Origin: Bacillota bacterium | GTDB lineage: Bacteria > Bacillota > Sulfobacillia > Symbiobacteriales > Symbiobacteriaceae | Direction of reading: 5' to 3' | Assembly (NCBI GenBank): GCA_028287415.1 | Contig: JAQBPS010000288.1 | Span: forward strand, 1 to 9,146 | Length of the DNA: 9,146 bases | Shown: piece after piece, positions 1 to 5,124 of the stretch | How the letters are laid out: each line of letters begins with the position of its first letter | How positions within the stretch are numbered: the stretch's first letter is position 1 | The notes under the pieces: generated by a model | The model's database searches: none | Seen by the model: only the letters and a program-made list of their open reading frames with translations | Told to the model about the DNA's origin: nothing | Made by a program: the position numbers and the translations under genes

Positions 1-967
1 CGTACGGGAAGGTTCCATAGACGACGTACAGCGTCCCGTCCGGGCCGACGCCGGGCTGCGCGTACTGGGCGAAGGGCTGGTCCTTGGACGGGGTTACGAG
101 CGCTGCGTCCGTCCATGTGCTCCCGCGGTCAGAGGAACGGGACACGACGATGCGGGAGGCACCGCCCGTGTACTCGGTCCAGAATGCGTACAGGTTGCCC
201 TTGCCCGGGCTCTGCGCAACCGTGTCTGCTACGAGCCACTGCTTGTCCGGGGTATAGCCGAGCCCGGCGGCATTGTAGGACTTGATGTAGACAGGGGCGC
301 CCCACGTCTTGCCACCGTCCGGCGACTTGTTGACGGTGATCGCTGAGTTATTCGGACCACCCGGCTGAACCGTGTTGCCTGCCGGGTTGTACGCCAGGCT
401 GAAGGGCAGATTCAGGCTGTATACATTGCCGATGTCGTCAAACGCCAGGGTCGGATCCGTCACATTGGTGAACTGCTCATACCCCGGCAGTTCCTGGCTG
501 GTGTAGCTCTTGCCGCCGTCGCTGCTGGCGAAGCTGCCAAGCTTGAAGTAGTAGTAATCAGGCTGCGAGAAGAACTTGCTGGCCCCGACCAGCGCACCGT
601 TGGCCGGATTGACCTGCACGTTCGACTCGGAGTAGTCCTGCACGGTTACGTTCTGGCCGGTCATGGGGTCGACCATCGTGACGGGGGTGCGACTGGCCAC
701 CACGTTGGTCAGTCCCTTGTTTGATGCGGCATAGGTTGGATTTGCGGCCACCAGGCGGTTAAAGGCCGTGACACTCGGATTGGCCGCCTGGAACGCGGCA
801 CCGGTTGCGTCCGTGAAATCGCCGGGGGGTCCCCCCTTCGTGGTGTCCAGGTAGTTTGCTGTGCCATTGATCGTGACTGTGGACTCGCCATGAACGCCGG
901 AACCGAACACGGACCCCAGCAGGAGAATCGCAACACCTGCAGCAAGCGGACCACCCCTGATACCCAT
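1..967 (-). CDS. Secreted sialidase-like Asp-box (BNR repeat) protein, 3' end cut off by the window
   Basis: The minus-strand frame opens with ATG at 967-965 and stays open to position 1 (322 full codons), so only the N-terminal part is present. An in-frame TAG lies two codons upstream of the ATG, which fixes this as the earliest start. Residues 1-27 look like a signal peptide (one Arg, hydrophobic AAGVAILLLGSVFG, possible cleavage after VHG), so the protein should be exported. Asp-box motifs (S-x-D-x-G-x-T-W) are SPDGGKTW at 215-222 and SSDRGSTW at 278-285, plus a degenerate SSDGGKSY at 148-155. DPTLAFDDIGNVY at 171-183 and DKQWLVADT at 241-249 are also typical of sialidase-type beta-propellers. 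Members of this fold often act on or bind glycans, but many Asp-box proteins are not sialidases and the catalytic Arg triad cannot be confirmed here. A separate promoter is likely, because about 570 bp of non-coding DNA with a terminator precede it. Confidence 0.85.
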   Translation of the reverse strand, partial: MGIRGGPLAAGVAILLLGSVFGSGVHGESTVTINGTANYLDTTKGGPPGDFTDATGAAFQAANPSVTAFNRLVAANPTYAASNKGLTNVVASRTPVTMVDPMTGQNVTVQDYSESNVQVNPANGALVGASKFFSQPDYYYFKLGSFASSDGGKSYTSQELPGYEQFTNVTDPTLAFDDIGNVYSLNLPFSLAYNPAGNTVQPGGPNNSAITVNKSPDGGKTWGAPVYIKSYNAAGLGYTPDKQWLVADTVAQSPGKGNLYAFWTEYTGGASRIVVSRSSDRGSTWTDAALVTPSKDQPFAQYAQPGVGPDGTLYVVYGTFPY

Positions 968-1047
968 CCCCTAAATACCCCCGTTCATTCGATGAAGACA
1001 ATCTATTCGGAAGTACGGTATATTCGGTTTTTTTACCTTTAGGAATG

Positions 1048-1076
1048 TACATAAATAGGCCTTTCGTCCTATGCAA
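1048..1076 (-). promoter_or_regulatory. Possible sigma-70-type promoter of the sialidase-like gene
   Basis: On the minus strand TTGCAT (1076-1071) and TATGTA (1053-1048) are separated by exactly 17 bp, inside the only AT-rich patch upstream of the start at 967. Each hexamer matches only three of six consensus bases, so the call rests mainly on spacing, AT-richness and position. It would give a leader of roughly 75 nt. Confidence 0.3.
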
Positions 1077-1083
1077 GCACTTC

Positions 1084-1096
1084 TCAGAACTTCTGA
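1084..1096. promoter_or_regulatory. 13-bp perfect palindrome, possible operator
   Basis: TCAGAA-C-TTCTGA is a perfect 6+1+6 palindrome, eight bases upstream of the proposed -35 element of the sialidase-like gene. The size and position fit a dimeric repressor or activator site. No regulator can be named for it. Confidence 0.3.
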
Positions 1097-1109
1097 CTGC
1101 TTGCTCGGG

Positions 1110-1141
1110 GTGGGGGCTCCGGCCCGTGGGGGCTCCGGCCC
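1110..1141. repeat. Tandem repeat, two perfect copies of 16 bp
   Basis: The unit GTGGGGGCTCCGGCCC occurs twice head to tail (1110-1125 and 1126-1141) with no mismatch. It lies between the promoter region of the sialidase-like gene and the first long hairpin. No function is evident; replication slippage in GC-rich DNA is a sufficient explanation. Confidence 0.85.
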
Positions 1142-1182
1142 GCGCCCAGCAGATGCGATCCGCTGCCAGGGCACGCGCGCGG

Positions 1183-1240
1183 CAACCGTTCAGATTACTC
1201 CATCGCTGTGTGCTCAGCAGTGGAGTAATCTGAACGATTG
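1183..1240. repeat. Long hairpin, copy 1 of a paired palindrome
   Basis: Perfect 16-bp arms CGTTCAGATTACTCCA (1187-1202) and TGGAGTAATCTGAACG (1221-1236) flank an inner stem GCTG/CAGC (1205-1208 with 1215-1218) and a 6-nt loop. After one mismatch the stem extends by CAA/TTG (1183-1185 with 1238-1240). There is no T-tract on either side, so it does not look like a terminator. Nearly the same arms recur at 1403-1453. Confidence 0.85.
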
Positions 1241-1274
1241 TAGGGTGTTATGGTAAACTAGCGGCGATTGTGCA

Positions 1275-1298
1275 GTGGTCAGGCGGCATTGTGACCAC
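1275..1298. repeat. Short inverted repeat (7-bp arms)
   Basis: GTGGTCA (1275-1281) and TGACCAC (1292-1298) form a 7-bp stem with a 10-nt loop, between the first long hairpin and the terminator. It lies just past the T-tract side of the minus-strand terminator. Role unknown; it could be chance. Confidence 0.45.
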
Positions 1299-1315
1299 CA
1301 CATCTCACCTACGGA

Positions 1316-1356
1316 AAAACAGCGTAACCCAAGCCAGGCTTGGGTTACGCTGCTTT
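1316..1356 (-). terminator. Strong bidirectional intrinsic terminator
   Basis: The arms AGCGTAACCCAAGCC (1321-1335) and GGCTTGGGTTACGCT (1337-1351) are perfectly complementary, with one more C-G pair (1320/1352). On the minus strand the hairpin is followed by TTTTT (1319-1315); on the plus strand it is followed by GCTTTT (1352-1357). On the minus strand it would end the transcript of the two genes at 2642-1536, about 180 nt beyond the stop codon. Confidence 0.85.
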
Positions 1357-1402
1357 TCGATCAAATGACACCCTGGGGCCATCAGTCTCATTGACGCCGA
1401 AT

Positions 1403-1453
1403 CGTTCAATTTACTCCATGAGTGGCGCCGAAGGGCGTGGAGTAATTTGAACG
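1403..1453. repeat. Long hairpin, copy 2 of a paired palindrome
   Basis: The arms CGTTCAATTTACTCCA (1403-1418) and TGGAGTAATTTGAACG (1438-1453) pair over 15 of 16 positions (a T-T mismatch at 1410/1446). A possible inner stem is CGCC/GGCG (1426-1429 with 1434-1437) with a GAAG loop. The arms nearly match those at 1187-1236, whereas the inner sequences are unrelated. It lies in the 3' untranslated region of the gene ending at 1536. Confidence 0.8.
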
Positions 1454-1535
1454 GTCTGCCATACACCGCGGCGGACTCAGCGATGCGCTCGATGCGCGCC
1501 AGCCGGGGGGATGATTTTTCCATGAAACACCTATA

Positions 1536-2420
1536 TCAGTTCCTAGGCGCCCGCCCCTGCTGGCCCCGAGCGGGGGCGCCCGGGGCTGTAGCGCTGCCCA
1601 CGGTCACGCTGGGCGAGGCGGCCAGCGGCTTCAGCGTCCCGAACCGCGTCGACTTCTGCTGCGCCGCGAAACGGAAGCTGCCCCTGATACCGCCCACGGT
1701 GACGTTGCTGTACGTGATCATAACGGTCTGGCCGCGGTCCAGCGTGACCCCCGCGACCGTGATCGTCTGGCCAGAGACGCTGACCGTGCCGGCGCTAGCT
1801 GTGACACTGCCGGGGTCGGGAATCGGCAAGGTTGCACAGCAGAGGATGGCGGACTCCGTTACGCTAGGGGGCGTCCAGCCCGCCGGCACAGTCACGGCCA
1901 GCTCGCCAAGCCATAGCCCGCCCGCCGGGGCCGTGTAGGTGAAGGTCAGGCCGACACCGGTCTGCCGGGGCGCAAAGCCACCCGGCAACACAGTCAGCGT
2001 GCCGCTGCCGTCCTGGGCGTAGACGGACCGGTCAGGCAAGGTCATCAGCGTACCGCCCGCCGTGGACTGCTCCTGGATCGTAAAGGCACAGTTGCCCGGG
2101 GTACCGGGCACGGTTACGCCACGGTAGATGATGTTCATGCCGTCGCCGTCGGGCAACGTGATCCCGGAGACCGTGATGTTGTGGCCCGCCGTGGCAACCG
2201 TGCCCGCACTGGCCGTGACCCGACCGACACCTGGAGCGGTGGTCGGCGCCGGCAATGCTCCATCCACCTCAAGGGTCAGGGTGCCATCGGTAACCGGACC
2301 GGCCGCCGTGTAGGTGAGCGTGAGGTCCTCCGCCCGGCCAAAGAGTCGGAGAAGCATGGGTGCGATCCGAAGTCGTGTCAGCGACATGCGCTGAATGATG
2401 TTAAGTGATGTAGTAAGCAA
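1536..2420 (-). CDS. Protein of two tandem beta-sandwich-like repeats, no signal peptide
   Basis: The likely start is TTG at 2420-2418, because AAAGGAGGAG (2436-2427) lies at ideal distance just before it. The frame is open up to 2474, but the extra 18 codons run through this Shine-Dalgarno. The 294-residue product contains two homologous units, about 32-143 and 158-276. They share LTLTYTA / LTFTYTA, VTASAGTV..G..ITVSGITL / VTASAGTVSVSGQTITVAGVTL and INP-like strands such as MNIIYRGVTV / VMITYSNVTV. Such strand-rich repeats are usual in bacterial surface or secreted proteins, yet the N-terminus (LLTTSLNIIQRMSLTRLRI...) is not a normal signal peptide and the first repeat begins abruptly. There is no LPxTG or membrane anchor. 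It may be a truncated remnant of a larger surface protein, or it may act with the small gene 54 nt upstream. I do not recognise a named family. Confidence 0.75.
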   Translation of the reverse strand: MLTTSLNIIQRMSLTRLRIAPMLLRLFGRAEDLTLTYTAAGPVTDGTLTLEVDGALPAPTTAPGVGRVTASAGTVATAGHNITVSGITLPDGDGMNIIYRGVTVPGTPGNCAFTIQEQSTAGGTLMTLPDRSVYAQDGSGTLTVLPGGFAPRQTGVGLTFTYTAPAGGLWLGELAVTVPAGWTPPSVTESAILCCATLPIPDPGSVTASAGTVSVSGQTITVAGVTLDRGQTVMITYSNVTVGGIRGSFRFAAQQKSTRFGTLKPLAASPSVTVGSATAPGAPARGQQGRAPRN

Positions 2421-2426
2421 TGTGCG

Positions 2427-2436
2427 CTCCTCCTTT
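2427..2436 (-). promoter_or_regulatory. Shine-Dalgarno that decides the TTG start of the repeat-domain gene
   Basis: On the minus strand AAAGGAGGAG ends 6 nt before TTG at 2420-2418. It is the strongest ribosome binding site in the window and overrules the longer open frame from 2474. Confidence 0.75.
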
Positions 2437-2474
2437 ACGAACTCGCAGCCGAACTGGCTTACCGGCAGGCCCAA

Positions 2475-2642
2475 TCAGCGCTCGTCGTCCCCGTCTGCCG
2501 CGTCCCGAAGCCGTTGCTCAATAAAAGTCTTCAGCTCCGCCAGATCCTGAATGGGGGATCGCTTGCCGCTGGGAACGTGCTCGACTCGACCACGCCATCC
2601 GCCGGCCACCCCCGCCTGCGGCCAGAAACGCACCACAAACAC
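2475..2642 (-). CDS. Small FVVRFW-type hypothetical protein (about 55 residues)
   Basis: The frame ends at TGA 2477-2475 and is open upstream to a GTG at 2738 (87 codons). The first 32 codons of that long version would cross the terminator hairpin and part of the 11-bp repeats behind the previous gene, so I prefer GTG at 2642-2640, preceded by GGAAGCGGAG. The product begins VFVVRFWPQAG, continues GGWRGRVEHVPSGKR, then a predicted helix LAELKTFIEQRL and an acidic tail. This pattern (FVVR-W, WRG-I/V-HV-SG, then an L..F.. helix) resembles small uncharacterised proteins I recall from Chloroflexota and similar genomes; that is memory, not a search. Function unknown. It sits 54 nt upstream of the repeat-domain gene and is probably co-transcribed with it. 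Confidence 0.62.
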   Translation of the reverse strand: MFVVRFWPQAGVAGGWRGRVEHVPSGKRSPIQDLAELKTFIEQRLRDAADGDDER

Positions 2643-2686
2643 CTGCGGCTCCGCTTCCCTGTCGATTCCCTCACCCCCGAATGAGA

Positions 2687-2717
2687 ATAGGCTGGCCCCC
2701 GTATGGGACCAGCCTAT
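2687..2717 (-). terminator. Terminator hairpin of the 723-residue secreted protein gene
   Basis: ATAGGCTGG (2687-2695) pairs with CCAGCCTAT (2709-2717), then one mismatch and an inner CCC/GGG stem with a 5-nt loop. On the minus strand it is followed by TCTCATTC, a weak U-tract. It begins about 63 nt after the stop codon at 2780. The sequence and setting closely match the hairpin at 5042-5069, which has a better T-run. Confidence 0.7.
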
Positions 2718-2725
2718 CGCATCGC

Positions 2726-2753
2726 ACTCAATGGCCACTCAACCGAGACTCAA
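2726..2753. repeat. Three phased 11-bp repeats in a 3' untranslated region, copy A
   Basis: ACTCAA occurs at 2726-2731, 2737-2742 and 2748-2753, exactly 11 bp apart; the minus strand reads TTGAGT three times. It lies between the stop codon at 2780 and the terminator at 2717, and corresponds to the array at 5080-5107. Confidence 0.85.
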
Positions 2754-2779
2754 TGGCAGCCTTCCGCTGATTCGTTAGA

Positions 2780-4951
2780 CTACAGGCCCGGAACCTCGAT
2801 CACCAGACGGCCCTGCGATGTTGTCATCCGCAGCAGGACCATCCCGGGCAGGGTCACCTGGGCCGGACGCTCACCGCCCTGGTGATCGTTCTGGTTGCCG
2901 TTGCCCTCGGCGCTGGCGCCCGGCTCACCGGTCTGTATCAGGGTCACGTTCTTCTTGGCATCAAAGTGAGCGTTGACCGAACGGCGGCTGGAGCCGCTAA
3001 CCGTGGTTAGTTGTTGCTGGAGCTCCTTCAACTTGCCGTTCTGATCGGCCGACCACTCGAAGGAGAGGCTGTCGAGGAGGGGGGCGATCAACTTGCCTCC
3101 GTTGTACTGAAGGCTGATCACGCTGGCCTTGATCTGACTGCCCTCCGTCTTCACCCCAACGACCAATTGCAGGGTGTTGTCGGCCGAGTCCTTCACCAGG
3201 TAGGTGCGCACTTCGCCGTACTCCCCACCCTTGTTCCGATCATCCTCAAGCTTGTTACGGTCGCCGCTCCGGGGGCTGGTCACCGACACAGGCGTGATTG
3301 GCCCTGTGGTGGTGACGCCCGACACCGCGTCCCGACCGAAGAGCTGCAGTTGACGAGTGAGCGGATCGAACTGGAGGTAGGCCTCAGGTGCCGTCTTGTC
3401 AACGCGCACCGTCAGGGTCTGTGATGCTTCCACATTGTCCGCCTTGTCAGCGGAGCGATACTGGAGGGTATGGACGCCCTCAGCCTGGACCAGAATGCCG
3501 GCGGTGTAAGGCACCCACCCGGCGCCGTCGAGGCTGTACTCTGTCCTGGCTACCCCGGACAGAGTATCTGTGGCTGCCAGGGTGACCGTGGTATCGGCCT
3601 TGTTCCAGCCGGCGCTAGTAGCCTGTTGGCTGCTTGCGGTAGTCACAGGCGCCGTCTTGTCGATGTTGAACTCACTGACCGTGGCGCTGGCGGTGTTTCC
3701 AGCCTTATCGACGGCAGTGCCGCTGGCGCTCTGGCCCAGGCCCTCGCCCAGGGTCACCGGGGCTGTGCAGTCAGCCACGCCCGACGGCGCATCGCCGCAG
3801 GTGAAGGTGACCGTCACGTCAGCCCGGTACCAGCCGCTGGCGTTCGCAGCCCGATCGGCAGCGCCCGCGATCGTCGGAGCGGTCTTGTCGATCTGGACCA
3901 CCGCCGTATGCGTCGCTTCGACGTTGCCTGCCGTGTCAACGCTCCAGTAGGTCAGCGTATGCACACCCTCAGTGGTGAGGAGCAGGCTGGTGCCGGTCTG
4001 CTGCGCACCACCATCTACCGTGTAGGATGTGGCGGCCACACCGGAGAGGTTGTCGGTGGCGGTAAAAGTGACCGGCACGTCCTTGTTCTGCCAGCTCGTT
4101 GGCCCATCAAGGCTGGTGACGGGAGCGGTCTTATCGATGTTGATACCGCTGACGGTGACACTGCCGGTGTTGCCCGCAGTATCGGCCGCCGTTGCGGTCT
4201 GGGTCTGGTCGGCGCCCTCTGTCGTGAGCGTGGCCGGCGCCGGGCAGTTGGTGACATCTGACTGTGTGTCTGCACAGGCATAGGCAATCTGCACGTCGCT
4301 GTTGTGCCATCCGCTGGCATTGGCGGGAGGCGTCACCGTGGCAGTAATCGTGGGCGGAGTCGTGTCGGGTGGGGGCACCTGCCCGGCGGGCAGTGTGGAC
4401 GGGGGGGTCGGCGCATCGAGCGTCATCGTGATCTTGTAGTTGAGACCGATCCAGCCGCCATCATCCTTGAGCTTGATCTCAATCTCGTTCATGCCGGTCT
4501 TCAGCGTACTGGCGACGGTTGCGTCAATGTTGAACGAGTTTTGGCCTTCCACATAGGTGGTCGGGCCGCCGTTCACCGAAATCCAGGCGTAGTTGTCGGC
4601 CTTCACATCGAATGCCATCCGAGGGTTGGACCAGCCGCCCGGTACAACGAAGCGGACGCGATAAAGCACCGTCTCATATTCGCAGGCACCACCAGATGGG
4701 GCACAGTTGAGCCAGGCATTGGTCCCGGGAATCTGGCCCCAGGGATGCCCGCTGTACAGATACGCGTGCTGCCATGTTTGGCCGCTGTCCCGCGAGAATT
4801 CGGTGTAGGGGTCGGTGCTTCCCGGGGTCCCATTAGCGCCAAGGATCGTCAGGGTCTGCGGGGCTGCGGAGGCCACCCCGGCGGATGAGAGCATAAGTCC
4901 GAAGATCATCAGGATCGGTAGGAAGAGACTGAGAAGCTTGTGTCGGTTCAT
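2780..4951 (-). CDS. Large secreted protein with lone Asp-box and four alternating Ig-like repeats
   Basis: ATG at 4951-4949 follows AAAGGTGATC by 5 nt; stop is TAG at 2782-2780; 723 residues. Residues 1-29 are a classical signal peptide (NRHK, then LLSLFLPILMIFGLMLSSAG, cleavage near ASA-AP). Residues 30-182 form a strand-rich domain with a canonical Asp-box SRDSGQTW at 53-60 and Cys83/Cys90; NPRMAFDVKADNYAWISVNG recalls galactose-binding-like domains. After a Pro-rich linker (183-200) come four Ig-like units in A-B-A-B order: A1 about 200-272, B1 274-355, A2 357-431, B2 433-519. They are joined by DKTAP linkers, with EGVHTL.Y.S.D.A.NVEA in the B units and paired Cys in the A units (226/236 and 385/395). 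Such units are typical of extracellular stalks. Residues 520-723 are a strand- and helix-containing C-terminal region with an Asn/Gly/Gln-rich stretch near 680-695 and no sortase or membrane anchor. Probably an extracellular adhesion, glycan-binding or enzyme-accessory protein; no catalytic motif is seen. Confidence 0.93.
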   Translation of the reverse strand: MNRHKLLSLFLPILMIFGLMLSSAGVASAAPQTLTILGANGTPGSTDPYTEFSRDSGQTWQHAYLYSGHPWGQIPGTNAWLNCAPSGGACEYETVLYRVRFVVPGGWSNPRMAFDVKADNYAWISVNGGPTTYVEGQNSFNIDATVASTLKTGMNEIEIKLKDDGGWIGLNYKITMTLDAPTPPSTLPAGQVPPPDTTPPTITATVTPPANASGWHNSDVQIAYACADTQSDVTNCPAPATLTTEGADQTQTATAADTAGNTGSVTVSGINIDKTAPVTSLDGPTSWQNKDVPVTFTATDNLSGVAATSYTVDGGAQQTGTSLLLTTEGVHTLTYWSVDTAGNVEATHTAVVQIDKTAPTIAGAADRAANASGWYRADVTVTFTCGDAPSGVADCTAPVTLGEGLGQSASGTAVDKAGNTASATVSEFNIDKTAPVTTASSQQATSAGWNKADTTVTLAATDTLSGVARTEYSLDGAGWVPYTAGILVQAEGVHTLQYRSADKADNVEASQTLTVRVDKTAPEAYLQFDPLTRQLQLFGRDAVSGVTTTGPITPVSVTSPRSGDRNKLEDDRNKGGEYGEVRTYLVKDSADNTLQLVVGVKTEGSQIKASVISLQYNGGKLIAPLLDSLSFEWSADQNGKLKELQQQLTTVSGSSRRSVNAHFDAKKNVTLIQTGEPGASAEGNGNQNDHQGGERPAQVTLPGMVLLRMTTSQGRLVIEVPGL

Positions 4952-4956
4952 GCAGT

Positions 4957-4966
4957 GATCACCTTT
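4957..4966 (-). promoter_or_regulatory. Ribosome binding site of the secreted multidomain gene
   Basis: The minus strand reads AAAGGTGATC, 5 nt before the ATG. GGTGATC matches the part of the anti-Shine-Dalgarno complement that most sites do not use. It supports the ATG at 4951 together with the signal peptide. Confidence 0.65.
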
Positions 4967-5041
4967 CCGAGTCTATTGTGACGGGCCGCCGAGACATCAG
5001 AACCCAGATCCTGAATTGGGCCCTCCCTCCCCAATGAAAAC

Positions 5042-5069
5042 AGGCTGGTGCCCATTCTAGCACCAGCCT
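5042..5069 (-). terminator. Intrinsic terminator of the BTAD/ATPase regulator gene
   Basis: AGGCTGGTGC (5042-5051) and GCACCAGCCT (5060-5069) form a perfect 10-bp stem with an 8-nt loop. On the minus strand it is followed by GTTTTCATT. It starts 56 nt after the stop codon at 5125 and 91 nt before the next gene's start at 4951, so the downstream secreted-protein gene should have its own promoter in 4952-5040, where I see no clear -35/-10 pair. Confidence 0.8.
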
Positions 5070-5079
5070 ATCGCATGAC

Positions 5080-5107
5080 ACTCAACCGCCACTCAACCGC
5101 CACCCAA
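5080..5107. repeat. Three phased 11-bp repeats in a 3' untranslated region, copy B
   Basis: ACTCAA at 5080-5085 and 5091-5096, and ACCCAA at 5102-5107, all 11 bp apart, with unit ACTCAACCGCC. The array lies between the regulator's stop codon (5125) and its terminator, as in copy A at 2726-2753. Confidence 0.85.
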
Positions 5108-5124
5108 TGGCAGGCTCCCGCCGG

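Larger units (their letters stand above)
968..1535. other. Non-coding region between the repeat-domain protein and the sialidase-like gene
   Basis: This 568-bp stretch holds no convincing gene. Small open frames cross hairpins and lack Shine-Dalgarno sequences. In minus-strand transcription order it contains a hairpin (1453-1403), a bidirectional terminator (1356-1316), a short inverted repeat with arms GTGGTCA/TGACCAC (1275-1298), a second hairpin with the same arm sequence (1240-1183), a 2 x 16 bp tandem repeat (1141-1110), a 13-bp palindrome (1096-1084) and an AT-rich leader of about 100 bp. The low GC of 985-1080 against its surroundings fits a promoter and 5' untranslated region for the gene starting at 967. 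Confidence 0.7.

Noticed and set aside
968..1080. A riboswitch in the AT-rich leader of the sialidase-like gene
   Set aside because: A small ATAGG/CCTAT hairpin with a GACGAAAGG loop is present, but the conserved elements of cyclic-di-GMP or other riboswitch classes I know could not be matched.
1183..1453. The paired hairpins as integron attC sites
   Set aside because: The arms give GTTCAGA / TCTGAAC, which do not match the GTTRRRY / RYYYAAC core sites, and no cassette-like genes or integrase are present.
1305..1523. A 72-codon minus-strand open frame between the two hairpins
   Set aside because: It crosses the strong terminator and one long hairpin and has no ribosome binding site; its peptide shows no recognisable domain.
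1447..1938. A 163-codon plus-strand open frame
   Set aside because: It lies mostly antisense to the repeat-domain gene, whose internal repeat homology shows that the minus strand is coding; a shadow frame in GC-rich DNA.
2643..2738. An N-terminal extension of the small FVVRFW protein to GTG 2738
   Set aside because: The extension runs through the terminator hairpin and part of the 11-bp repeat array and has no ribosome binding site at its start.
3470..4261. A 263-codon plus-strand open frame inside the secreted-protein gene
   Set aside because: The opposite strand encodes a signal peptide and four homologous Ig-like repeats; this antisense frame has no domain and no ribosome binding site.
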